The notes beneath the pieces were generated by a model. The model was not told the DNA's origin. It saw only the letters and a list, made by a program, of their open reading frames with translations, and searched no databases. A DNA stretch of 64,000 nt, taken from contig NZ_JADBEL010000014.1 of the NCBI RefSeq assembly GCF_014873855.1, positions 1-64,000 on the forward strand, given 5' to 3'. Source of the DNA: Sporosarcina limicola. Its GTDB lineage: Bacteria; Bacillota; Bacilli; Bacillales_A; Planococcaceae. Positions 48,109 through 57,111 of the stretch are shown one piece after another; within the stretch, counting starts at the first letter, position 1, and each line of letters opens with the position of its first letter. The position numbers and the translations under genes were made by a program.

Positions 48109-50530
48109 CGTTCGTTTAATTACATCAAATTTAATCGATACAATTAGCGAGCTGACGCGTACAGCGGATACGGTCTACTGGATGACTGCTTTCGCGATGC
48201 AATCGGGTGTGCGACTTGTACTCCCCCATTTACAGGAGGCCATTGCACGTGGTGCAGAGGTCAAAATTCTTGTTGGGGATTATTTATTCATTACACAGCC
48301 GGAGGCGCTAGCGTTATTAGTTGAGCATGTCCCGCAGGCCGAAATCCATTTGTATGAGAGTCGCGGCACTTCATTCCACCCGAAGGCGTATTTGTTTCGG
48401 AGTGATGCACAATCCCATGTCATTGTTGGGTCGTCGAATCTTTCTAAATCTGCTTTAACTAAAGGTGTTGAGTGGAGTATTCATGCCCCTTCTACTGTGG
48501 ATGAAGTGCTTTTTGAAACAGCGGTAGCGGAGTTTATGAAATTATTTCTTTCATCAAATACGGTGCGGGTGAATAGTGAGACGATTGCGCGGTATAAAGA
48601 AGACTACCTGGAGGCTAATCAGACAACTGGGCTGAGCCAGGTTTGGGAGCCACAAGATGAAATTGAAGTGATGTTTGGCACTCCGGCAGAGCAGGAGGTC
48701 ATTTTTGAAGAGTCGGCTTCCTATGTTACGAAACAAGCGCCACTGACTCCCCGCCCTGTCCAACTGTTAGCGTTAGAGGCGTTGCAACAAACAAGAGAAG
48801 AGGACTATACAAAGGCATTAGTTGTGTTGGCGACAGGTTTGGGTAAAACGTATTTGGCTGCCTTTTTCGCTAAGAGCTTCAAGCGCGTGCTATTCATTGC
48901 CCACCGTGAGGAGATTCTTTTGCAGGCGAAGGAATCGTTTAGCCACGTCCATCCAACTCGAACGGCCGGGATTTACAATAGCTTTGTGAAGGAAGATGAT
49001 GCAGATTTTCTATTCGCTTCTGTCTTTACGCTGGCCTCTGATTTCCATCTGAAAAGGTTTCAACCTGATGCATTTGATTTAATTGTCATCGATGAATTTC
49101 ATCATGCCACGGCTCCAACCTATGAGCGAATCTTGAACTACTTTACGCCAGATTTTCTACTCGGGATTACGGCAACGCCTGATCGACTGGACAACAAGAA
49201 TGTTTATAGTCTTTGTGATGGCAACGTGGCGATTTCGATTCATTTCTTAGATGCCATTCGTCGTAATTGGCTAGCTCCCTTCACGTATTTCGGTGTTTTT
49301 GATGAAACGGATTATAGTGGGCTAAGATGGAGAAATAATAGCTATGACGATGAGGAATTATTGCTTGTACAAACTCAAGTTGCTTACGCAGATGCCATTT
49401 TTACAGCCTGGGAACAGCATAAGCAGACGAGAACCATTGGGTTTTGTTCGTCTGTTAAGCAAGCGGTTTTCCTGAGTCATCATTTTAATAAAGCCGGCTA
49501 TAAAACGATTGCACTTCATGGGGATTCTAAACGTGACCAGCGACTGCATGCACGGCAACAGCTTGAAGCAGGACAACTTGACGTTATTTTTACAGTTGAT
49601 TTATTTAACGAAGGTGTTGATATTCCATAGGTCGATACGTTATTATTTGTGCGACCGACAGAATCATTGACTGTCTTTACCCAGCAAATTGGGCGTGGTT
49701 TACGTATTGCAGATGGAAAATCGCATTGCGTCATTATCGATTTGATTGGCAACTACCGCAATGCAAATCTAAAAATGCGGGTATTCACTGAGGATGGGCA
49801 ATTGCCCCCTTCGATTACATCGACAACGTTGGATTTACCCCCTACTTGCGCGATTCAGCTCGATTTGGCTGTTATTAATCTATTGGATGAGATGCAGCGA
49901 AAACGGTCTCCTCGAAAGCAACAGCTCGTCGAGGCATTTTTCGAACTCAAAACGGATCTTGGCTATCGACCGACTTATTTGGAGTATCACTTAAAAGCAC
50001 GGGCTGATTCACGGGCGGTCAAGCAGGAATTCGGTTCTTATATAGGCTTGTTGGCGTATGCCAAGGAGTTGAATGACGTTGAACTAGATACTTTCGATAC
50101 TTATCGTCAATGGATTCAAGAAGTGAACGGCACGCGGATGACGAAAAGTTATAAAATGATTGTCTTGCAGTATATGCTTTCAAGGGGATCTGCTAACTGG
50201 TTGGACGCGATTACTGCTGAAGAAGCTGCTCCGTATTTTTATCGCTATTTGACTGAAAAAGAGTATAGAATGCGAACTGATTTGGCGGATAAACAGAGTA
50301 AGGGATTGCGCTCTTATGATGAAGGAAGAATGGCTACTTTGATTGCCAAAATGCCGATGGAGAAATGGAGTGCCTCTTCGAAGGGGTTGATTAGCTATGA
50401 GAATGGTGTGTTTTCGATTCATGTTGAAGCGTCTAGAGAACAGGGGGAAATTTTGTATGGTTGGATGGAGGAGGTTTGTGCGTATCGGTTGCATGTTTAT
50501 TTTGAGAGGAAGGGTTTGAGGATTGGTTAA
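48101..50530 (+). pseudogene. PLD-nuclease/SF2 helicase, interrupted by one in-frame TAG
   Basis: The frame spans 809 codons with a single stop, TAG at 49628-49630. Residues 90-115 form a phospholipase-D-like nuclease site (HPKAYLF, then VGSSNLS). Residues 240-640 form an SF2 helicase with ATGLGKT (244-250), DEFHH (from 331), ITATPDR, FNEGVDIP and QQIGRGLR. The TAG falls right after GVDIP, where Gln (CAG) is usual, so a single C-to-T change explains it. Codons on both sides are in the same frame and ordinary. The 509-residue product would lack motif VI and should be inactive, unless the stop is read through. It overlaps the MazG-like gene; in intact relatives both probably act together against foreign DNA. 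Confidence 0.85.
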
Positions 50531-50639
50531 TGGATTATTCTATAAATTACTGGTATAATTTTCATTAGAAACACATATACTAACTATTACTTTTTAAAAA
50601 GAAGGTTGTGGTTGTATGTGTAAGAAGGAGGATGTCGAT

Positions 50640-50786
50640 ATGTCCACAAAAGAAATAGTAAAACCCACTCCTGAATCTCAAAATAATCATGTGATGAATG
50701 CCTTAAAAGAGGTTAAATTGATACAAGCAGGAAAACTTCCTAAAAAATCAGCTAGAGATTTCTTAAAAGAATCTCGTCAACGATAA
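50640..50786 (+). CDS. Small antitoxin-like protein
   Basis: This frame encodes 48 residues, with a Pro- and Asn-rich N-terminus and a basic helical end (KLPKKSARDFLKESRQR). The binding site AAGGAGGATG lies before the ATG. It ends three bases before the start of the RelE-like gene, the usual arrangement of a type II antitoxin in front of its toxin. No DNA-binding motif is plain. The role is inferred from the pairing. Confidence 0.65.
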   Translation: MSTKEIVKPTPESQNNHVMNALKEVKLIQAGKLPKKSARDFLKESRQR

Positions 50787-50789
50787 GTA

Positions 50790-51167
50790 ATGAAGTCGCG
50801 ATTTAGTACGATTACTACGCCAACTTTTGAATCACGGTATCATAAACTTCGAAAGAAATACCCGAAAATTGATGAAGATTTTGAGGCATTCCTTAATGAG
50901 GTTGAACTCGGCGGCGATTTAGGTGAAGATATACCTAACATTATAAAAGACGGCAATAAAGTTTTTAAGAAGAGAATGAGAAATAGTAGTGCGAAAAAAG
51001 GGTTATCTGGTGGATTTAGAGTTATTGAATATTTAGTCACAGCTGAAAATACTGTATACCTTTTGGACATATACTCGAAGTCCTACCAAGAAGATATTTC
51101 GAAAAAGAAGATTTTAAATTTAATAAAAAGTAGTATTCCTAAAGTAACTTCCAAAAGGCACAATTAA
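50790..51167 (+). CDS. RelE/HigB-like toxin
   Basis: This 125-residue basic protein matches the RelE/ParE toxin layout: an N-terminal helix pair (YHKLRKKYPKIDEDFEAFL), then a beta sheet with GGFRVIEYLV, TVYLLDIYSKS and a short C-terminal helix. In this family the toxin binds the ribosome and cuts mRNA or blocks gyrase; the Lys- and Arg-rich patch (KKRMRNSSAKKGLSGGFR) fits an mRNA interferase. It is three bases from its putative antitoxin and is followed by a terminator, so the two make a closed unit. Confidence 0.75.
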   Translation: MKSRFSTITTPTFESRYHKLRKKYPKIDEDFEAFLNEVELGGDLGEDIPNIIKDGNKVFKKRMRNSSAKKGLSGGFRVIEYLVTAENTVYLLDIYSKSYQEDISKKKILNLIKSSIPKVTSKRHN

Positions 51168-51182
51168 CTGACTATTATAATA

Positions 51183-51207
51183 AAGGGTCCATATAGGACT
51201 CTTTTTT
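51183..51207 (+). terminator. Terminator of the toxin-antitoxin unit
   Basis: AGGGTCC and GGACTCT pair (one GU) with a five-base loop, followed by TTTTTT. Confidence 0.75.
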
Positions 51208-51276
51208 CTTTGCTCATCTTTCTAAATTCATTATCCATTTAATATTTTCTAGCAACAGTAAAGGAGGAGTGTTAGC

Positions 51277-51513
51277 ATGAAATGGGCTGACTATAAAAAA
51301 CAAATAACCCCTTTAGACCCGATTGAAGTTCATGAAATTGAAATCATCGCCCAGCTCATACAACGGCGATTAGAGCTTGGTTTAACTCAACTTGAGGTAG
51401 CCAACCGCTCTGGACTGAAGCAAGCCGCCATTGCGCATTTAGAAAAAGAGCATACTATTCCACGCCTCGACACGTTAGAAAGGGTTTCGCATGCACTTGA
51501 TCTTCGCCGATGA
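51277..51513 (+). CDS. Short XRE/HTH_3 protein
   Basis: This 78-residue protein is almost entirely an HTH domain (IQRRLELGLTQLEVANRSG and QAAIAHLEKEHTIPRLDTLER). It resembles HigA-type antitoxins, but no toxin gene adjoins it on the same strand; the unit upstream is closed by a terminator. The AAGGAGGAG site precedes the ATG by eight bases. The remaining 207 bases up to 51720 hold no gene. Confidence 0.8.
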   Translation: MKWADYKKQITPLDPIEVHEIEIIAQLIQRRLELGLTQLEVANRSGLKQAAIAHLEKEHTIPRLDTLERVSHALDLRR

Positions 51514-51720
51514 CAAACAATCTACTAACGCATCCAGCAGCATGGAACATGTATAAAGTAAGCCCAAACTATAAAAATAAGCATAGCCCTACGGTATTCA
51601 TGACAAAATAGCCGTCTATGACGATGTTCAAATCGAATAGGTGGCTCATTTTATGGTTTGCTACATGTTGCTTGGATGTTCTTTGACCAGGGCTAGGCTA
51701 GTATTGGTCTATCATCTCTC

Positions 51721-52569
51721 TTACAGACCCGTCCTAAACTCGAGTCGATCCACAACTGTAGGTAAGTCCAGGGTTTTTAGCAACTCAACTACTACTTTCA
51801 ATACTTCACCATCATAATCGGGCGTAAGGATGTACCAGTAGTAAGCATCTCGAATAAATGCTAACTTTTCCTCTCTAGTTGCACTGGCTAAAAAGTCTCG
51901 CATTCGCGTTAGTTCCTGCTCAGTTTGTCGATGTTGGTCATCCAGTTTAAATCGTTGCCCTTTTCTCACCGAATCCGCAGACCCTATAATACCAAGACCA
52001 TCAAAAGTAGGGATTATCATTTTCTCATGCCGTTCCTTCAATACTTCCTGGACATATTGTTGTACAGGTAGCGCCCCTGTACTGAATGTTTTATGAAATC
52101 TTCTAGCTATCATTTCCCTCTTTTTATTCCATTCAACATCTGTGTTGCTGAGGAAATCCTTTTGTATCGCTTCCATAGAGCCTTCATTTTCACAAGGCCA
52201 AAAACTCTCCAGCATTTCGACATGTGGCACAGATGACGCTAAACTCAAAAACTCTTGAATGTTCCGGGCCAAATACCTAATAGGTGGATCATTTGTCGGT
52301 GAAACGCAGACAATCGGTGCTTCATGCAAGTCGGTTATTTGATCAAAATCTGTCAAGAATCCAAAATGAATACCACCTCCGCCTGTATGCGCAAATGGAA
52401 TGAGGTCTGGCGGAGTTATGGCATACGCAAATTCGTGGACGATCGGCATAAAACCGATTGTATCGAGTGACTCCCCCTCCTTGTTTAGTTCCTCTTCAAG
52501 TCGTATTAACATACCAACTTCCTCGGGAATTGCATACAAGCCATACTCTTTTTTTAACATTTCCTCCAT
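51721..52569 (-). CDS. SUKH/SMI1-like protein, tentative
   Basis: The 282-residue product has an N-terminal part (LLKKEYGLYAIPEEVGMLIRLEEEL, then FAHTGGGGIHFGFL and ICVSPTNDP) reminiscent of the SUKH/SMI1-KNR4 fold, which binds and neutralises toxins or acts as a partner module. The C-terminal 150 residues are helical and unknown. I take the ATG at 52569, since GGGGGAACAACC lies before it; an earlier start at 52611 lacks one. It is 54 bases downstream of dbpA on the same strand but likely separate. Confidence 0.5.
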   Translation of the reverse strand: MEEMLKKEYGLYAIPEEVGMLIRLEEELNKEGESLDTIGFMPIVHEFAYAITPPDLIPFAHTGGGGIHFGFLTDFDQITDLHEAPIVCVSPTNDPPIRYLARNIQEFLSLASSVPHVEMLESFWPCENEGSMEAIQKDFLSNTDVEWNKKREMIARRFHKTFSTGALPVQQYVQEVLKERHEKMIIPTFDGLGIIGSADSVRKGQRFKLDDQHRQTEQELTRMRDFLASATREEKLAFIRDAYYWYILTPDYDGEVLKVVVELLKTLDLPTVVDRLEFRTGL

Positions 52570-52622
52570 GGTTGTTCCCCCTGTGATTACGTACCCCGGT
52601 GCCAGTTCCACGCTCAGACACT

Positions 52623-54050
52623 TCAGCCTTTAACCGCCTCACTAACCTTCAGCTTCTTCCCTTTAATCGTAGTTTCTTTCATCGCTTGCAAAACCAATAA
52701 ACCTTTGCCATTCAGCATATCAATATAAGTCAAACTATCCTCTATGGTAATTATTCCAATATCATCCGCCGTTACTCCAGGGATATTCGCAATCGTTCCA
52801 ACAAAATCTACAGCTCGAAGCTTCTTCTTTTTTCCACCGTTGAAATGGAGCTTCATCATAGTATTGTTTTTGACTCCTTGACGCCCAGCTAGTTTTTCCT
52901 CGAATGCATTTTTCCTAACAGCTACTTTCTGCTGCGCTGGTGCTTCCCTTACAGGTATTTCAAAGCCAATGTATGTTTCAATTGTTGAAAGGGCCTCGCT
53001 GTCAGCTGGCATTGCAAACGTAATCGCCTTTCCCTTTTTACCCGCACGACCGGTTCTGCCTGTTCGATGGACATAGCTCTCTTTTTCCGTTGGAACATCA
53101 TAGTTGATGACTAGTGAAATATGCTCTACATCGATTCCCCTCGCTGCCACATCAGTCGCCACAAGATAGCGGAAATTCCCCCTTTTGAAGCCATCCATAA
53201 CCGCAAATCGAACTTCTTGGGCAATTCCACCGTGGATTTTTTCACAGGAATAGCTGGATTTCTCCAACTCTGCAAACACAGTGTCAACTTGTCTTTTCGT
53301 TTTGCAGAAGATGATACAGCTGGCAGGTTTTTCAATAGCAGTTACATTTTTAAGCAATGCCATTTTCCCTGTTTCTTTCACATTAATGATGCTATGTTCA
53401 ATCGCTCTCGTGGTGATTCCTGTAGAAGCAATGTGGATAGTTATGGGATCGGCCATATATTTATTGCAAAGATTTTCAACAGTTGTAGGCCATGTAGCGG
53501 AAAAGATCATCGTTACTCTAGTGGTAGGAAGTTTTTCAATAATCGCTTCTACTTGGGCAGCAAAACCCATACTAAGCATTTCATCTGCTTCATCAATAAT
53601 CAAATACTTTATGTCATCTACAATGACTGTTTTTTTATCAATATGGTCTCTCACACGCCCAGGTGTACCGACAATAATATGCGTTTTCCGTTCCAATTCT
53701 TCCTGTTGTTGTACAAATGATTCTTTACCGTAAACCGCCATCGTTTTAATGCCTTTAACTCGCCCGATAGCCGCTACATCCTCTCCCACTTGAACAGCAA
53801 GCTCCCGAGTAGGTGTCAGAATTAAGGCTTGCGGATTGTCCCCCGCCCAATCAATCATTTCGCAAAGAGGGATACCAAATGCCGCCGTCTTGCCACTGCC
53901 TGTTTGAGATTTCACTATGAGATCCTGTTTGTCTAAGGCTCGTGGTATGACTTCACTTTGAACCTCTGTCGGCGCTTCATATTTTAATAAAGCAAGGGCT
54001 CGTGTTATTTCATTGCTTAACTGATAGTCTTCAAAACTTCTTTCGCTCAT
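52623..54050 (-). CDS. dbpA: DEAD-box ATP-dependent RNA helicase DbpA/YxiN type
   Basis: This 475-residue helicase has all DEAD-box motifs: [33 protein letters not shown] and HRTGRTGR. The C-terminal 75 residues ([20 protein letters not shown] and following) match the RNA-recognition domain of YxiN/DbpA, which binds hairpin 92 of 23S rRNA. It therefore acts in large-subunit assembly. A GAGG site supports the ATG at 54050 (MSERSFEDY) over a start seven codons upstream. It is a housekeeping gene and marks the right edge of the dense defence region. Confidence 0.92.
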   Translation of the reverse strand: MSERSFEDYQLSNEITRALALLKYEAPTEVQSEVIPRALDKQDLIVKSQTGSGKTAAFGIPLCEMIDWAGDNPQALILTPTRELAVQVGEDVAAIGRVKGIKTMAVYGKESFVQQQEELERKTHIIVGTPGRVRDHIDKKTVIVDDIKYLIIDEADEMLSMGFAAQVEAIIEKLPTTRVTMIFSATWPTTVENLCNKYMADPITIHIASTGITTRAIEHSIINVKETGKMALLKNVTAIEKPASCIIFCKTKRQVDTVFAELEKSSYSCEKIHGGIAQEVRFAVMDGFKRGNFRYLVATDVAARGIDVEHISLVINYDVPTEKESYVHRTGRTGRAGKKGKAITFAMPADSEALSTIETYIGFEIPVREAPAQQKVAVRKNAFEEKLAGRQGVKNNTMMKLHFNGGKKKKLRAVDFVGTIANIPGVTADDIGIITIEDSLTYIDMLNGKGLLVLQAMKETTIKGKKLKVSEAVKG

Positions 54051-54252
54051 TTGGTTAGCCTCGTTTGTCATTAGTTGATGTTGATTTTTCTATATCAGTA
54101 AGTATAGCCTATCTAGTGACACTTTTTATAATGGAAAATATCTTCGGCATTTTCTGTAATTATTTCGTCATCATAGTCGATAGCTTCCAGTCGTTTGGAA
54201 TCCTCTTCTACTCTGACCTTCCCATGCCAAGTGAACCAAGTACATTTCATAG

Positions 54253-54293
54253 AAAAAAGCTGATGACTACTCCGTTAAAGCGGCCATCAGCTT
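54253..54293 (-). terminator. Rho-independent terminator for the PIN triad
   Basis: On the minus strand AAGCTGATG and CATCAGCTT form a 9-bp stem, followed by TTTTTT. It follows the 20-bp inverted repeat and ends the XRE/ImmA/PIN transcript before the dbpA start. Confidence 0.8.
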
Positions 54294-54356
54294 GCTTTAA
54301 ATTATCATGGATATTCATTTACAAATATGTAGTTTTGATTTTCACCTTATTTGGCA

Positions 54357-54414
54357 ATGGTAAGATTGAAAATAATACATTTTGTTTTCAATGAATTATT
54401 TTCAATCTTACCAT
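54357..54414 (-). repeat. Perfect 20-bp inverted repeat after the PIN gene
   Basis: Left arm 54357-54376 (ATGGTAAGATTGAAAATAAT) and right arm 54395-54414 are exact complements around an 18-base loop. It lies ten bases past the PIN stop. It has no T run, so it is not a simple terminator; it may protect the 3' end or be the target of the PIN or HTH protein. Confidence 0.75.
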
Positions 54415-54423
54415 AACTTTACG

Positions 54424-55071
54424 CTACGTCACTTGTATTAATTGATCAAATTCTGCCATTTGCTCATCAAATAGCGGCCTATTGCTCGATTTCAATTCTA
54501 TATGGGCAATCTGAAAGAACTTCTTAACTGCATTACGAGGCAATATTCCAGCATCTACAACTAACCTACAGAAATCCAATAAACGATGGTGCGTAATCAA
54601 AACAGGTTCTTTCGAGTCATCTCCGTCGATAAAAATATGTAACGGTATTTCTCTAATCACTTCTTCAATTGAATAATCATTACTGCAAATAAACTCCGCA
54701 TTCAGTAAATAAGCAGCCGCTAAAGAAGCAATTTCACCAGTACCGGCACTTCCAGTTTTTCTTCTTTTTGTGTCAACTTCAATTAATGTTGACTGGATTT
54801 TTGATAACATGAACATGTAGTCCTCATAGAAATTTTGAAATTCATGAACTGGTTTAAATAACAACCACTTTTTCGCATCACATTTTTCATCTACAAATCT
54901 TTGTCCCATACTACTTAGTTCTTTATATACTTCCTCATGTATATAAACCGATTCATACACTTGCTCAATGATATTTAAAAAGCCATCCTTTGATTTTAAC
55001 TTCTCAATATAGAAAATAATATTGGCATCAATGAAGCAAATAGAGGAAATCGGCAATGTAATGTTACTCAA
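54424..55071 (-). CDS. PIN-domain protein
   Basis: This 215-residue protein has the acidic set of the PIN ribonuclease fold: Asp15 in FIDANIIFY, Glu near residue 50 in HEEVYKEL, Glu113 in GTGEIASL and Asp132 in CSNDYSI. PIN proteins cleave single-stranded RNA and often act as toxins. It starts with TTG after GGGGGGATG and follows the ImmA/IrrE gene by 14 bases. Together with the HTH protein they form a three-gene unit in which protease and regulator probably keep the PIN protein in check. Confidence 0.8.
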   Translation of the reverse strand: MSNITLPISSICFIDANIIFYIEKLKSKDGFLNIIEQVYESVYIHEEVYKELSSMGQRFVDEKCDAKKWLLFKPVHEFQNFYEDYMFMLSKIQSTLIEVDTKRRKTGSAGTGEIASLAAAYLLNAEFICSNDYSIEEVIREIPLHIFIDGDDSKEPVLITHHRLLDFCRLVVDAGILPRNAVKKFFQIAHIELKSSNRPLFDEQMAEFDQLIQVT

Positions 55072-55085
55072 TTTTCATCCCCCCA

Positions 55086-55883
55086 TTACACTCCATCTAA
55101 CTCATTCCAAAGTTGATCAATATCTTTTTCACCCACAGATTTTCCAAAGTATTCCTCGGCTAGCTTGGGATTTAAGTGAGAAAGCTTTTTTGCCACATCT
55201 AAGCTCGAAAGTTCTCCTTTCACCACCTTATCCCTCACAAGTTGTTGATATTGTATGAACTCAATACGTTTAGGTGGTGCATCTAACACCGATTCACCTA
55301 CTTGCTGATAGCGAAGTTCAGCTAATTCCTGCTCTGTTAAGGAGCCTAATAAGGAAACTTTAGTTAAGTCAAGTTCACTCATCCGTCGAACAACACTGAC
55401 ATAAGGGACTTTGAAAATATCTGCTAATTTAAATACTTTATATTCTAAAGTACGCCCTCGGATAATTTCAAAATACGAAACAAACGCCTCTTGATTCATA
55501 AGAATAGATGCTGAAAAATAATCACCTGCACGCTCAAACTCTTCCTTCGTTTGAATTTGAATCGCATATTTCTTCATATCCTCTGACTCTAAAATAGCAT
55601 GAAACCATTCATGTGCTAATGTAAAATTCTGCGTACGAATTGTATCCAATTGATTAATCACGATTTTGGGCTGCACAGATTCGTTCACATGCTTAAAAAA
55701 CATCCCGTTTAATCTACGCTCTTCACCATCTGCTTTAGGGATACTTACATAAATTACTTCAATTCCTTGTTGTACAATAATATCTGCTAATACATCTGCT
55801 AACATAAGGGACGTCTTATTCGACACATACTTTTTATAATAATCATCTGCTAAACGCTCGACTTCTTGCATTAAATGGTCCAT
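55086..55883 (-). CDS. ImmA/IrrE-family metallopeptidase
   Basis: This 265-residue protein has the zinc-protease motif HEWFH (His91, Glu92, His95) and the third ligand region in the FSASILMN stretch, characteristic of COG2856. ImmA cleaves the ImmR repressor of ICEBs1 and IrrE cleaves DdrO. Here the likely substrate is the adjacent HTH protein, whose gene lies 24 bases upstream, so damage or phage signals could release repression of the unit. The long C-terminal part (about 110 residues) is specific to this subgroup. Confidence 0.87.
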   Translation of the reverse strand: MDHLMQEVERLADDYYKKYVSNKTSLMLADVLADIIVQQGIEVIYVSIPKADGEERRLNGMFFKHVNESVQPKIVINQLDTIRTQNFTLAHEWFHAILESEDMKKYAIQIQTKEEFERAGDYFSASILMNQEAFVSYFEIIRGRTLEYKVFKLADIFKVPYVSVVRRMSELDLTKVSLLGSLTEQELAELRYQQVGESVLDAPPKRIEFIQYQQLVRDKVVKGELSSLDVAKKLSHLNPKLAEEYFGKSVGEKDIDQLWNELDGV

Positions 55884-55906
55884 TTTCTTAAACCCCTTCC
55901 CCGCTT

Positions 55907-56233
55907 TTATTTGAAGCTTTCATATTCATTTAAAAGCAAGGCAATCAGCTGAACCTGATGCTTATTTGCAACGGAAAGCTCTGTGCCCCCACGTGGAATG
56001 ACACTATAGCCTGCAAATAATTCTTTATCTGATAATCCTAATAACGATGCACGTGGGATCTTTGTGATTTCCGCAAATTGTGTTAATCGCTCTGACGTAA
56101 TACGACGATCACCTTTTAAAAGTGCACGCAATAATCCTTCGCTTATCCCCATTATTTGCGCCATTTTTGTTTTCGTTACCTGATTTTCTTGCATCCATTG
56201 ATTCAATAATGATGCCGTATGTTTGAAGTCCAT
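55907..56233 (-). CDS. XRE-family regulator of the ImmA/PIN triad
   Basis: The 108-residue product has an HTH (KTKMAQIMGISEGLLRALLKG) in its first half and a short C-terminal tail with a typical cleavage-sensitive linker region. GAGGTG lies before the ATG at 56233, which I prefer to the nearby upstream GTG. It opens the three-gene minus-strand unit and is presumably both its autoregulator and the target of the metallopeptidase. Confidence 0.85.
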   Translation of the reverse strand: MDFKHTASLLNQWMQENQVTKTKMAQIMGISEGLLRALLKGDRRITSERLTQFAEITKIPRASLLGLSDKELFAGYSVIPRGGTELSVANKHQVQLIALLLNEYESFK

Positions 56234-56387
56234 CTCCATCACCTCATCATTAGTATATCACAATTCGTACAGAAAGATGCATACATCAATAAACTCTGTA
56301 CGCTTATAACTAGCCAGGCGCTTTTACAATTAAGCCAACAAGGGAAGGATTAATAACCTGCATTGCTCATAATCGCATTATAGCTAA

Positions 56388-56424
56388 CCAAAAAACCTCT
56401 CCTACTAACTTTAGGAGAGGTTTC
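56388..56424 (-). terminator. Terminator of queT
   Basis: AAACCTCTCCTA and TAGGAGAGGTTTTTT on the minus strand, with a seven-base loop. Confidence 0.88.
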
Positions 56425-56446
56425 ATCTATCTATTCACTATATTAT

Positions 56447-56956
56447 TCAAGACATAAAGTCTATTTTCTTTCGCAATGAATGGAATATCATACCACCGAC
56501 TGTCATCGACAATAATTCCCCAATACCCACTGTGAAATAAGTAGGCCAGAAAGGAAATCCGTATAATACCGTTAATTGTCCGGCAACCGTAAACATGGAT
56601 ACGGCAAAAAGGATAGCCGTAATCCCCATTTTCAACACATCATTCTTGATGGTTCTCGTCACACGTCGGCAGAGTAGTAAAACGAGTAAGGTCGCAATGC
56701 CACCAATCGGCACATCGAGTAGCCAAGTAGGCGACATAAAATTAGCGATGACGACACCTGCTGTAACGGCAACGACATAGCGTTTGTGGTACAAGGCAAG
56801 GTAGTTAAACATTTCCGACAAGCGGAGTTGGACAGCACCAAAACTAATGACTGCCAGCAGCATCGTCACAACAACATACAATGCAGCAACCAGTGCGATT
56901 TTGGCGAGTTCACTCACGGCAATACGTGGCGAACTTTTGAGCGCTGACATATTCAA
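56447..56956 (-). CDS. queT: QueT, queuosine-precursor ECF transporter substrate subunit
   Basis: This is a 169-residue membrane protein with five or six hydrophobic segments. Typical features are an N-terminal segment VAALYVVVTMLL, FGAVQLRLSEMFNYLALY (substrate contact region of the family) and the end FTVGIGELLSMTVGGMIF. It is the S component that captures preQ1-like precursors in ECF transporters. The TTG start at 56956 is set by AGGAG nine bases upstream; an in-frame ATG two codons on is too far. The gene lies under a preQ1-II riboswitch whose pseudoknot covers this site, which independently supports the substrate. Confidence 0.9.
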   Translation of the reverse strand: MNMSALKSSPRIAVSELAKIALVAALYVVVTMLLAVISFGAVQLRLSEMFNYLALYHKRYVVAVTAGVVIANFMSPTWLLDVPIGGIATLLVLLLCRRVTRTIKNDVLKMGITAILFAVSMFTVAGQLTVLYGFPFWPTYFTVGIGELLSMTVGGMIFHSLRKKIDFMS

Positions 56957-56961
56957 TTGAC

Positions 56962-57055
56962 ATTTCTCCTTTGTAAAATAGCCAAGGCTATTTTAGTCAT
57001 AACTACGGCCAAAGGAAGGATGAGTCATTACTCAATCCGAAGTGCCGTAGTGCAA
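56962..57055 (-). promoter_or_regulatory. preQ1-II riboswitch
   Basis: In the leader of queT, ACTACGGC pairs with GCCGTAGT (57044-57051 and 57002-57009). Just inside, TCCTTTG (57010-57016) can pair with CAAAGGA (56967-56973), which contains the ribosome binding site: an H-type pseudoknot. Between them lies a second hairpin AAAATAGCC/GGCTATTTT (56975-56994), the P4-like stem. The order of stem, pseudoknot and extra hairpin, the CAAAGGAGAA end and the QueT (COG4708) partner match the class II preQ1 riboswitch. The loop carries an additional small hairpin at 57018-57038. Confidence 0.82.
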
Positions 57056-57111
57056 GCGAAATTTGCTTGCTTACCAAGTATAGCAGAAAGATCTGTTCTT
57101 TTGAATATGAC

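Noticed and set aside
53121-53720. 199-residue plus-strand frame inside dbpA
   Set aside because: Antisense to the DEAD-box core; Phe/His/Cys-rich with no binding site.
54065-54394. 109-residue plus-strand frame upstream of the PIN triad terminator
   Set aside because: It spans the terminator hairpin and part of the 20-bp repeat and looks like translated AT-rich spacer.
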